Assembly: GCF_014650715.1 (NCBI RefSeq)
Contig: NZ_BMVM01000017.1
Span: 1-64,000, forward strand
Direction: 5' to 3'
DNA from: Streptomyces bluensis
GTDB taxonomy: Bacteria; Actinomycetota; Actinomycetes; Streptomycetales; Streptomycetaceae
Length of the DNA stretch: 64,000 nucleotides
Positions 16,957 to 24,038 of this stretch are shown here, piece by piece. The notes below the pieces were generated by a model. It was given only the letters and a program-made list of their open reading frames with translations. It was not told the origin of the DNA and searched no databases. Each line of letters starts with the position of its first letter. The first letter of the stretch is position 1. The position numbers were made by a program, and so were the translations under genes.

Positions 16957-18264
16957 TTGAGCGGACCCTTGAGCAGACCCCTGACCATCCTCTTCGCACC
17001 GGAGAGCGCCTACGGCCCGACGAACAACTGCGTCGGCATCGGAGACGTCCTGCGCCGCCGGGGCCACCGTGTGGTGTTCGCGGCCGAGGCATCCTGGAAG
17101 GGCAGGCTCAGCCCGCTCGGCTTCGAGGAGGACCTGGTCGATCTCGCACCCCCGCCCGAACAGCCCCAGGACGCGGGCCAGTTCTGGAAGGACTTCATAT
17201 GGGACACCGCACCCGAGTTCCGTAAGCCGACCATCGAGCAGCTGGGCACCTGGGTCAAGCCTGTCTGGGAGGAACTGGTCTCCGGAGCCCGCTACTGCGA
17301 GCCGCGGCTGAAGGCGATCATCGACCGGGTCCGCCCGGACGTGATCGTCGAGGACAACGTCGTCTGCTTCCCCGCGCTGACCACGGCCGGAGTGCCCTTC
17401 GTACGGATCGTCTCGTGCAACCCCCTGGAGATGAAGGGCGACCACGTGCCCCCGCCCTTCTCCGGATACCCGGCGGGCGACCGCACCGGCTGGGACGCCT
17501 TCCGCACCGAGTACGACCGCACCCACCGCGCCTTATGGGCCGACTTCAACACCTGGGTGACCGAACAGGGCGCACGGCCGCTGCCCGACCTGGAGTTCAT
17601 CCACGAGGGCGACCTGAACCTCTACCTCTACCCCGAGCTCGCCGACTACACCGACGCCCGCCCACTGGGCCCCACCTGGCACCGGCTGGACTCCTCGGTC
17701 CGGGAGACCGACGAGGAGTTCACCCTGCCGCCAGAGCCGGCCGACCCGGCGGGCGGTACGGACGACGGGGCGCTGATCTACTTCAGCCTGGGCTCGCTCG
17801 GCTCCGCCGACGTCGGCCTCATGCGCCGGGTCATCGCCTCACTCGCCCGCACCCGGCACCGGTACATCGTCTCCAAGGGCCCCCTGCACGACGAGATCGA
17901 CCTCCCGCCGAACATGTGGGGCGCCGAGTTCCTTCCTCAGACCCGGATCCTGCCGCTGGTCGACCTGGTCATCACTCACGGCGGCAACAACACGACCACC
18001 GAGTGCCTCCACTTCGGCAAGCCCATGATCCTGCTGCCGCTCTTCTGGGACCAGTACGACAACGCCCAGCGGATGGCCGAACTGGGCCACGGCATCCGGC
18101 TCGACCCCTACCGCTTCACCGACGCCCAGCTCCACGGCGCCCTCGACGAGCTGCTCGGCGACACCGGCCGACGGGCCGCCCTGGCCAAGGCCTCGGAGAC
18201 CATCCGGGCACGCGACGGGCTGCGCACGGCCGCGGATCTGATCGAGCGGGCCGCGTCGGCCTGA
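16957..18264 (+). CDS. GT1-family (MGT/UGT-like) glycosyltransferase
   Basis: TTG 16957 is preceded by GGGAGAAGG; a second TTG at 16969 is an alternative. The N-terminal acceptor domain opens with ILFAPESAYGPTNNCVGIGD. The C-terminal nucleotide-sugar domain carries YFSLGSLGSAD and the GT1 signature LPLVDLVITHGGNNTTTECL with FGKPMILLPLFWDQYDNA. GT-B enzymes of this type transfer a sugar from a UDP- or dTDP-donor to a small hydrophobic acceptor, often an antibiotic or macrolide. It lies 46 bases after the ABC ATPase on the same strand and is likely co-transcribed; why a polyamine-type importer would need it is unclear. Confidence 0.85.
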   Translation: MSGPLSRPLTILFAPESAYGPTNNCVGIGDVLRRRGHRVVFAAEASWKGRLSPLGFEEDLVDLAPPPEQPQDAGQFWKDFIWDTAPEFRKPTIEQLGTWVKPVWEELVSGARYCEPRLKAIIDRVRPDVIVEDNVVCFPALTTAGVPFVRIVSCNPLEMKGDHVPPPFSGYPAGDRTGWDAFRTEYDRTHRALWADFNTWVTEQGARPLPDLEFIHEGDLNLYLYPELADYTDARPLGPTWHRLDSSVRETDEEFTLPPEPADPAGGTDDGALIYFSLGSLGSADVGLMRRVIASLARTRHRYIVSKGPLHDEIDLPPNMWGAEFLPQTRILPLVDLVITHGGNNTTTECLHFGKPMILLPLFWDQYDNAQRMAELGHGIRLDPYRFTDAQLHGALDELLGDTGRRAALAKASETIRARDGLRTAADLIERAASA

Positions 18265-18397
18265 GCCCGCTGCCCGCTGTTCTCGCACGGCTGCGTCGCG
18301 GAGCGACCGTCGCGGAGTGACCATGGAGGGAGGAAGGTCGCAGCGTGTGCCCGCCCCGAGCGCCGCTGATCTGGGGACCTTGGGGAAGTGAACCGCG

Positions 18398-18718
18398 ATG
18401 ATGTACTGGTACGGACACGGCGGCGGATGGATGTGGCCGTGGATGGTGCTCGGCAACCTCCTGTTCCTGGCGGTGATCGTCGTCATCGTCGTGATCGTCG
18501 TCCTGTTCTTCCGCGCTCTCTCGCAGCGTCCGGGACCACACGGCGGCGGGCACGCCGGCTGGGGCACCCCGCCTTCCCCCGGCGCCCCGGGCCCCCGCCC
18601 CGGTCCTGAGCAGATCCTCGCCGAGCGGTACGCACGCGGCGAGATCGACGAGGAGGAATACGAGCGGCGCCTGGCCACGCTCCGCGGCTCACCACCACCG
18701 GGCGCGGCACACCCGTAG
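18398..18718 (+). CDS. Small membrane protein with C-terminal SHOCT domain
   Basis: The 106-aa protein has a Trp/Gly/His-rich N-terminus (MMYWYGHGGGWMWPW), one Val/Ile-rich membrane helix (residues 18-37), a Gly/Pro linker, and a SHOCT domain (AERYARGEIDEEEYERRLATL) at the end. SHOCT domains are short oligomerisation modules in actinobacterial membrane proteins. GGGGAAG lies before ATG 18398. Its role is unknown. Confidence 0.85.
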   Translation: MMYWYGHGGGWMWPWMVLGNLLFLAVIVVIVVIVVLFFRALSQRPGPHGGGHAGWGTPPSPGAPGPRPGPEQILAERYARGEIDEEEYERRLATLRGSPPPGAAHP

Positions 18719-18822
18719 AAGGTTGGGCGTTTCTTATCGGTTTCCTGGCCGCTCTCTAGTCTCCTGCTTGAGTGCCTGTTCCTAGGGTCGTTGACGTTCC
18801 CGACACCCTTGGAGATCTCGAC

Positions 18823-19248
18823 ATGAACGCTTCCAAGCGCGCCCTGGCCGCCGCTGTGTCCACCGCCGCCCTGCTGGTCGGGCTGGTCGCCTGCGGCAGC
18901 TCGGACTCCGGCTCCGGTGACTCCGGCTCGTCCTCGAACAGCGCCGCCTCCGGCCAGGCCGGCGGCGACACCCAGGCCGCGGAAGGCGGTGCGCAGGCCG
19001 AGGCCGAGGGCGACGGCGGCGGTGACGCGGTGGAGACCCCGCTGACCGGCGAGGCCAAGCAGAAGGCCGAGGCCGCGGCCCTGGCCGAGTTTCCCGGCAC
19101 GGTGATCAAGTCCGAAGAGGACGCCGAGAATCCCGGCATGTACGCGGTGGAGATCAAGAAGTCCGACGGGGGCGAGGTGGAGGTCTACCTCGACCCGAAG
19201 ACCTACAAGGTCGTCAAGACCAAGGACGAGGCCGGCGACGAGGGCTGA
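18823..19248 (+). CDS. Lipoprotein with PepSY-like domain
   Basis: ATG 18823 has GGAGAT at 18811-18816. A lipobox (LVAC, near residue 25) follows the signal peptide. A Ser/Gly/Ala-rich linker then leads to a C-terminal PepSY-like unit (KAEAAALAEFPGTVIKSEED; YAVEIKKSDGGEVEVYLDP). PepSY modules act outside the membrane as inhibitors or sensors and are often encoded beside OmpR-type two-component systems, as here (RR and HK follow). A terminator hairpin separates it from the regulator, so it may be a target or an accessory sensor rather than an operon member. Confidence 0.85.
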   Translation: MNASKRALAAAVSTAALLVGLVACGSSDSGSGDSGSSSNSAASGQAGGDTQAAEGGAQAEAEGDGGGDAVETPLTGEAKQKAEAAALAEFPGTVIKSEEDAENPGMYAVEIKKSDGGEVEVYLDPKTYKVVKTKDEAGDEG

Positions 19249-19269
19249 TCCGGCCGCCGGAGCCACGGA

Positions 19270-19322
19270 GTCGGGCCGGCCGACGGCAGGCACCCTCCCC
19301 GCCTGCCGTCGACGGGCCCGAC
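19270..19322 (+). terminator. Strong nested hairpin after the PepSY lipoprotein
   Basis: CGACGGCAGGC (19281-19291) pairs perfectly with GCCTGCCGTCG (19301-19311) around a 9-base loop, and the flanks GTCGGGCC (19270-19277) and GGCCCGAC (19315-19322) extend the stem. Confidence 0.85.
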
Positions 19323-19390
19323 CGTTCGAACTGCGATGGATTGGCGTGATCATGGCACATGGAACGGTGCGGTTGTGTGAGCCTGACGCC

Positions 19391-20248
19391 ATGCAGGTGC
19401 TGCTCATCGAAGACGACGAACGGATCGCCGGCCCACTGGCCGAGGGCCTGGCCCGCTACGGGTACGCCGTGGAGCGGGCGCGCACCGGCTCGGCGGCGCT
19501 GGCCGCGGACGAACCGGACATGGTGCTGCTCGACCTGGGCCTGCCGGACATGGACGGCATCGACGTCTGCCGGGCCCTGCGGCGGCGCTCCGACGTACCG
19601 ATCATCATGATCACGGCCCGGGGCGAGGAGATCGACCGGGTCCTGGGCCTCGAACTGGGCGCCGACGACTACATGGCCAAGCCGTTCGGCGTCCGCGAAC
19701 TGGTCGCCCGTATCCGCGCGGTCAGCCGCCGCGCCCGCCCCGGGGCCACGGCGGGTGCCGACGCCCCCGACGGCGCCCCCGCCGGTATGGCCGAGGGCGC
19801 GGCCGTGCCGGGCCTGCCCGCTCGGGCGCCCGGCGCCGGCGGCCCGCCGCCCGTGGAGGCGCCGCAGGCGGTGGGGCCGCTGGTCATCGACCGCCGCACC
19901 CGCCAAGTGCACCTCCATGGAACGCCCATCGCCCTGGCGCCCAAGGAGTTCGACCTGCTCGTCCACCTCGCCGCGGACCCCGGGGCCGTCTGTTCGCGCC
20001 GGGAGATCGTCGACCAGGTGTGGGACCCGCACTTCTTCGGGCCCACCAAGACCCTGGACGTGCACGTGGCCGCCCTGCGCCGCAAACTCGGCGATCCCGC
20101 CTGGATCGAGACCGTCCGCCGGGTGGGCTTCCGCCTCCACGTCCCCGATGCCGTACGACCGTCCGATGCCGTACGACCGTCCGATGCCGTACGGCCCCCC
20201 GATGCCGTACGACCCTCCGGCGGCGCGCACCCGGCAGCCGGTGCATGA
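19391..20248 (+). CDS. OmpR/PhoB-type response regulator
   Basis: Receiver domain at residues 1-115: acidic pocket IEDDE, phospho-acceptor Asp48 (LLDLGLPDMDG), Lys in MAKPFG. The winged-helix DNA-binding domain lies at about 165-260 (LAPKEFDLLVHLAADPGAVC; TLDVHVAALRRKLG; ETVRRVGFRL). The linker between the domains is unusually long and Pro/Ala-rich (about 45 residues), and the C-terminus is extended by four in-frame copies of an 18-bp repeat (DAVRPS units). ATG 19391 is the only start that begins the receiver cleanly, though no good ribosome site precedes it. The stop overlaps the kinase start by ATGA. Confidence 0.9.
   Translation: MQVLLIEDDERIAGPLAEGLARYGYAVERARTGSAALAADEPDMVLLDLGLPDMDGIDVCRALRRRSDVPIIMITARGEEIDRVLGLELGADDYMAKPFGVRELVARIRAVSRRARPGATAGADAPDGAPAGMAEGAAVPGLPARAPGAGGPPPVEAPQAVGPLVIDRRTRQVHLHGTPIALAPKEFDLLVHLAADPGAVCSRREIVDQVWDPHFFGPTKTLDVHVAALRRKLGDPAWIETVRRVGFRLHVPDAVRPSDAVRPSDAVRPPDAVRPSGGAHPAAGA
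20147..20218. repeat. 18-bp tandem repeat, four copies, at the response-regulator C-terminus
   Basis: The unit GATGCCGTACGACCGTCC occurs at 20147, 20165, 20183 and 20201; the last two copies carry a few substitutions. It is in frame and adds Asp-Ala-Val-Arg-Pro-Ser/Pro repeats beyond the DNA-binding domain. Confidence 0.95.
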
Positions 20249-21696
20249 CCCGGCGTCTGCTGGCCGGCTTTCTCGGCCTGGTCCTGCTGGTGCTGCTCGG
20301 CCTGGAGATCCCCTTCGGACTGCTGTACGCCCGCGCCGAAACCTCCCGCCTGTCCAACAGCGTCGAACGGGACGCCGGAATGCTCGCCGAGCTCGCCGAG
20401 GAACGCATCGAGGAGAACAACACCGACGAGCTGCCCGAGCTGGCCACCGGCTACGCGAGCGGGACCGGAGCACGGATCGTCATCGTGGACCGCACCGGCG
20501 CCGTCCTGACCGACTCCGCCTCCCTCACACCCGTCGGCACCGATCTGTCCGCCCAGCCGGACATCGCCACCGCCCTGCGCAACCGGCCCACCGTCGGCAC
20601 CGCCCGCGACCCGGACAGCGGCGCCGAGATCCGCTACGCCACCGTCCCCGGCTCCTCCGGCAGCACCATCCGCGGCGCCCTGCGGCTCAGTTACCCCACC
20701 GACGTCCTCAACGGCCGGGTCCACGACATCTGGCTCACCCTCGCCCTGACCGGCCTGGGCGTGCTGGCGGTGGTGACACTGATCGCCCTCGCCCTGGCCC
20801 GCTGGATCGTCCGGCCCGTCCACGCCCTGGAACGCGCCACCACCCAACTCGCCGACGGCACCCTCACCCACCCTCCGGCCACCGACCTCGGCCCGCCCGA
20901 ACTGCGGCGCCTGGCCGCCTCCTTCACCCACACCGCCGGCCGTCTGCAACATCTCCTCACCGCGCAGCGCGCCTTCGCCGCCGAAGCCTCCCACCAGCTG
21001 AAAACTCCCCTGACCGCCCTGCGGATCCGGCTGGAGAACTTCGAACCGCACCTCGACCCCGCCGTCCACGACAGCCTGGAAGAGGCCATCGGCGAGACCG
21101 AACGCCTCGGCCGCATGATCCAGGGGCTGCTCTCCCTGGCCCGTCTGGAGGCCGCCGCCACCACGCCGGAAGCCGCCGACCTGGACGCCGTGGTGGCCGA
21201 ACGTGCCGCCATGTGGGCGCCGTTCGCCGCCGAACACCATGTCGGCGTCAGCACCGCCGGCCACCGGGCCGGTCACGTCTGGGCCATTCCCGGCGCGCTG
21301 GAACAGATCATCGACAACCTGCTCGCCAACGCGCTGCGCGTGTCCCCGCCCGGCACCACCATCACCGTGGCCACCCGCCCTGTGCCCCGGGGCGTCGAAC
21401 TGCATGTCATCGACCAGGGCCCCGGCATGACCGAGACCGAACGCCGACGTGCCTTCGACCGGTTCTGGCGCGCCTCCGACAGCCACCACGACGGCACCGG
21501 ACTCGGTCTGCCCATCGTGGAACAGCTCACCCGCGCGAGCGGCGGCCGCATCACGCTGGAAGCCGCGCCGGGCGGGGGACTTGACGCCGTCGTGCTCCTC
21601 CGCCCGGCCCGCACCGCCGCCGTCGGACCGCCGTGGGCCGGAGCTTCAGGGGCGGGCGCCGAGTCCCGGGGCTCCCGCTCCGGGGCTCGGCGGTAG
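20245..21696 (+). CDS. Sensor histidine kinase, HAMP-type, partner of the preceding response regulator
   Basis: Two membrane helices (about residues 5-25 and 165-190) flank an extracytoplasmic sensor region of about 130 residues. A HAMP-like linker, the phosphorylation box ASHQLKTPLTALR (His at about 250) and the catalytic domain follow (N-box NLLANALRV, G-boxes DQGPGMTETE and GTGLGLPIV). It autophosphorylates and passes phosphate to Asp48 of the adjacent regulator. The last 25 residues are a low-complexity Ser/Gly/Arg tail. The neighbouring PepSY lipoprotein is a plausible modulator of the sensor. Confidence 0.9.
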   Translation: MTRRLLAGFLGLVLLVLLGLEIPFGLLYARAETSRLSNSVERDAGMLAELAEERIEENNTDELPELATGYASGTGARIVIVDRTGAVLTDSASLTPVGTDLSAQPDIATALRNRPTVGTARDPDSGAEIRYATVPGSSGSTIRGALRLSYPTDVLNGRVHDIWLTLALTGLGVLAVVTLIALALARWIVRPVHALERATTQLADGTLTHPPATDLGPPELRRLAASFTHTAGRLQHLLTAQRAFAAEASHQLKTPLTALRIRLENFEPHLDPAVHDSLEEAIGETERLGRMIQGLLSLARLEAAATTPEAADLDAVVAERAAMWAPFAAEHHVGVSTAGHRAGHVWAIPGALEQIIDNLLANALRVSPPGTTITVATRPVPRGVELHVIDQGPGMTETERRRAFDRFWRASDSHHDGTGLGLPIVEQLTRASGGRITLEAAPGGGLDAVVLLRPARTAAVGPPWAGASGAGAESRGSRSGARR

Positions 21697-21940
21697 CCCT
21701 GCTGCTCACCGGACGGGGGCCCCCTGCGCGCCGGGGGACGCCGCGCACGCGGCGCCCCGTGCGATGCCCCGCGTCGCGTCCGGACTCGCCGCGGGTATCC
21801 GCGAGTTCACCGGCGCCCGCGCGTACCAGGTGCACGACTGCCCCTGTTTGCCCGACCCGCCCCCGGGGACCCGCTATGCAACCTTCCGACGCAAAAGCGT
21901 GTCTCACAGCGCGTCAGCTTCATACGACCAAGGGGGAACG
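21697..21940. promoter_or_regulatory. Intergenic region upstream of the AMIN-like gene
   Basis: These 244 bases hold no convincing gene. GC-rich runs after the kinase stop could fold as a terminator. The relatively AT-rich stretch at 21895-21935, just before the strong ribosome site AGGGGGAACG, is the likely promoter region of the secreted protein. Confidence 0.4.
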
Positions 21941-22522
21941 ATGCGACGAATCGGAGCGGCACTGGCGGCACTTGTCCTCGCGGGCGCCGGGGTGGGAGCC
22001 GCGGCGACCAGCGCGGGCGCCGCCCCGGCGACCGCGGCTCGGGCCGCGGCCTGCCCGACGGGCTGGGGCAGCGGCACCAAGAGCGGTGCCGCCACCGGCA
22101 CCGTGCCGCTGAAGAACATCAGGACCGCACGGCACGACTGCTACGACCGCATGGTGGTGGACGTGCCCGGCGGCGGGGACGTCGGCTACCACGTCCAGTA
22201 CGTCGACCGGCTCCACCAGGACGGTTCGGGCGACTACATCCCGGTCGGCGGCGGGGCCGTACTCGAAATCCGTGTCTCCGCGCCGAGTTACGCACCGGAC
22301 AGCGGCACCCCCACCTACCCGGGGAACGTGGGCCGCCCCCTGCCCGGTGTGGACGTCGACGGATACAGCACCTTCAGGGACACCCGGTTCGCGGGCAGCC
22401 TGGAGGGCGAGACACAGATCGGTCTCGGCGTCCGCGCCCGGCTGCCGTTCCGGGTGATCCAGCTGCCCGACCGACTGGTGGTCGACGTGGCCCACAGCTG
22501 GACGAGCAGCCGCTCCGCGTAG
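21941..22522 (+). CDS. Secreted AMIN-like domain protein
   Basis: ATG 21941 follows AGGGGGAACG. A Sec signal peptide (residues 1-30, ending around SAGAAPATA) precedes a beta-rich domain. In it, HDCYDRMVVDVPGGGDVGY resembles the AMIN strand pattern and the end reads RVIQLPDRLVVDVAHSW. AMIN-type domains bind cell-wall material and target periplasmic or secreted enzymes; here the domain stands alone (193 aa). Two Cys (ACPTGW and HDCYD) may form a disulfide. Confidence 0.8.
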   Translation: MRRIGAALAALVLAGAGVGAAATSAGAAPATAARAAACPTGWGSGTKSGAATGTVPLKNIRTARHDCYDRMVVDVPGGGDVGYHVQYVDRLHQDGSGDYIPVGGGAVLEIRVSAPSYAPDSGTPTYPGNVGRPLPGVDVDGYSTFRDTRFAGSLEGETQIGLGVRARLPFRVIQLPDRLVVDVAHSWTSSRSA

Positions 22523-22560
22523 GTACGGGAAGTGACGGCGTAACAGGAACAGCAACTCCT

Positions 22561-22623
22561 GCGACTTCGGCGACTTCGGCGACTTCGGCGACTTCGGCGA
22601 CTTCGGCGACTTCGGCGACTTCG
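22561..22623. repeat. 9-bp tandem repeat, seven exact copies, before the PadR operator
   Basis: GCGACTTCG repeats seven times without change between the AMIN-like gene and the PadR operator. It is non-coding on the plus strand. It directly abuts the operator palindrome, so it occupies the upstream promoter region of padR. Confidence 0.95.
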
Positions 22624-22661
22624 GACCGACTATATATCGGCAGCCGATATATAGTCGGTCC
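22623..22661. promoter_or_regulatory. 39-bp perfect palindrome abutting the padR start codon, probable PadR operator
   Basis: The left arm 22623-22641 (GGACCGACTATATATCGGC) and the right arm 22643-22661 are exact reverse complements around A22642, a 19-bp perfect dyad. PadR regulators typically bind AT-rich dyads in their own promoters. The dyad ends on the base before ATG 22662, so there is no room for a ribosome site. A -10-like TATAGT (22650-22655) would place transcription start at or next to the ATG, suggesting leaderless mRNA. Confidence 0.85.
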
Positions 22662-23009
22662 ATGACCGAGCAACCACTGCGGGAGCCGACGCTCCTGCTT
22701 CTGACCGCGCTCGCGGACGCCCCACGCCATGGCTACGCCCTGATCAAGGAGGTCGACACGATCTCCCGGGGCCGGGTGCGCCTGCGCGCGGGCACGCTGT
22801 ACGGCGCACTGGACCGCCTGCTCAAGCAGGGGCTCGTCCGGATCGAGCGCGAGGAGATCGTCGACAGCCGGATGCGTCGCACCTACGCCCTCACCGACGC
22901 GGGTTCCACCCTCCTCGCCGCCGAGGCCGAGCGGCTGCGCGCCACCGCCGACGAGGCGGCACGACGCCTGGGAGTGGGACCGATCCGACCGGACGGAGCC
23001 ACCGCATGA
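22662..23009 (+). CDS. PadR-family transcriptional regulator
   Basis: The 115-aa protein is a compact PadR winged helix: LLTALADAPRHGYALIKEV, then GRVRLRAGTLYGALDRLLKQ GLV and a MRRTYALTDAG wing, with a short C-terminal helix for dimerisation. The perfect dyad immediately upstream makes autorepression very likely. Its stop overlaps the following membrane-protein gene by ATGA, a common pairing in which PadR controls a membrane protein or exporter. Confidence 0.9.
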   Translation: MTEQPLREPTLLLLTALADAPRHGYALIKEVDTISRGRVRLRAGTLYGALDRLLKQGLVRIEREEIVDSRMRRTYALTDAGSTLLAAEAERLRATADEAARRLGVGPIRPDGATA

Positions 23010-23935
23010 GCACCCCCGCGCCGCACTGGACGACCCGCGCCTACCCGACGGCCTACCGGCGCGAGTACGCCGATGAGGTCAGCGACCTCCTCTCCCAGGT
23101 CACGGCCGACCGGGGCCGGCTGGCCGGTGTCCTCGAACAGGCCGCCGTCCTCGGTCACGCCCTGCGTCTGCGCACCGGCATGGACTCGGCCCGCCCCGGC
23201 GGCCGCTTCCTGGCGGGGCTGCTGCCCCTCGCCGTGCCCGTCGCCGCCTCCCTCTGCCTGACCCTGCTGGTCGTCCAGCAACTCCCCTCGCTGCCCTGGG
23301 ACGGAGAGCGCGCCTACACCCCGCTCGCCTACGTCCCCTGGCTCGCCGTCCTCGGCTGCGCGCTCGCGGGCCGCTGGACCGCCGCCCGGATCGCCGCCGG
23401 GGCCGCGCTCCTCGGCGCGGCGGCGTCCCTGCCGCTGGTCCGCTGGACGGACGGCGCCGAAGGGCTCGCACAGAACCAGGCGACGCTCGCCGGGCTCGCC
23501 CTGGCCGCCCTCCTCGTACTCGCCGCCCCGCCCGACCTGCCGCCCGCCTCCGGCGGCGCCCGCCGCACCATGGCGCTGGTCGCCCTGGCCCTGGGGGTGC
23601 CGCTGCTGGCGGGGTCGGTGACCGTCTTCCAGGCCGTCTCCGGGCCGTTCTCCACGGCCGACGCGCGGCCCGATCCGCTGCGCCTGCTCTTCTTCTTCAC
23701 CCCGCTGGTCCTCGCCGTGCCGGCCGCGCTGGCGGTGGCCCGCGCCCGCTTCGGGCCCGCCCTCGCGGCCCTGTTGATCGCCGGGTCGGTGCTCGCGTTC
23801 GTCCCGGTCGGCTGGGTGCAGCAGATGCCCTACGGCACCGGGGGCCTGTGGGCACGGATGACGGGCGTGACGGGCGTGCTCGCACTCGTCGTGTACGCCG
23901 TCCTCAGGACCCGGGAGCGCCGAACAGGCTGGTGA
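23006..23935 (+). CDS. Multi-pass membrane protein coupled to PadR
   Basis: The 309-aa product opens with a soluble stretch (RAYPTAYRREYADEVSDLLS) typical of actinobacterial membrane proteins encoded after PadR regulators, then shows about eight hydrophobic segments. No transporter or enzyme signature was recognised. The 4-base overlap with PadR implies equal expression and control through the palindrome at 22623-22661. It may sense or counter an envelope-active compound; this is inference. Confidence 0.75.
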   Translation: MSTPAPHWTTRAYPTAYRREYADEVSDLLSQVTADRGRLAGVLEQAAVLGHALRLRTGMDSARPGGRFLAGLLPLAVPVAASLCLTLLVVQQLPSLPWDGERAYTPLAYVPWLAVLGCALAGRWTAARIAAGAALLGAAASLPLVRWTDGAEGLAQNQATLAGLALAALLVLAAPPDLPPASGGARRTMALVALALGVPLLAGSVTVFQAVSGPFSTADARPDPLRLLFFFTPLVLAVPAALAVARARFGPALAALLIAGSVLAFVPVGWVQQMPYGTGGLWARMTGVTGVLALVVYAVLRTRERRTGW

Positions 23936-24038
23936 GCGGCGGTGCGGGGCGCTGTGCCGCGCGGATGTGCCGGAAGGCTGGGATGCTGAGGGGGGAGAGC
24001 GCGCCCATGGTCCGACCTTGAGTGGACAGCGGTGGACA

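Noticed and set aside
20020..20244. Upstream extension of the histidine kinase frame
   Set aside because: It is antisense-quality sequence across the response-regulator C-terminus; ATG 20245 overlaps the regulator stop and begins the first membrane helix.
22561..22623. Regular short repeats as a possible CRISPR array
   Set aside because: Units are 9 bp without spacers and without cas genes; this is a simple tandem repeat.
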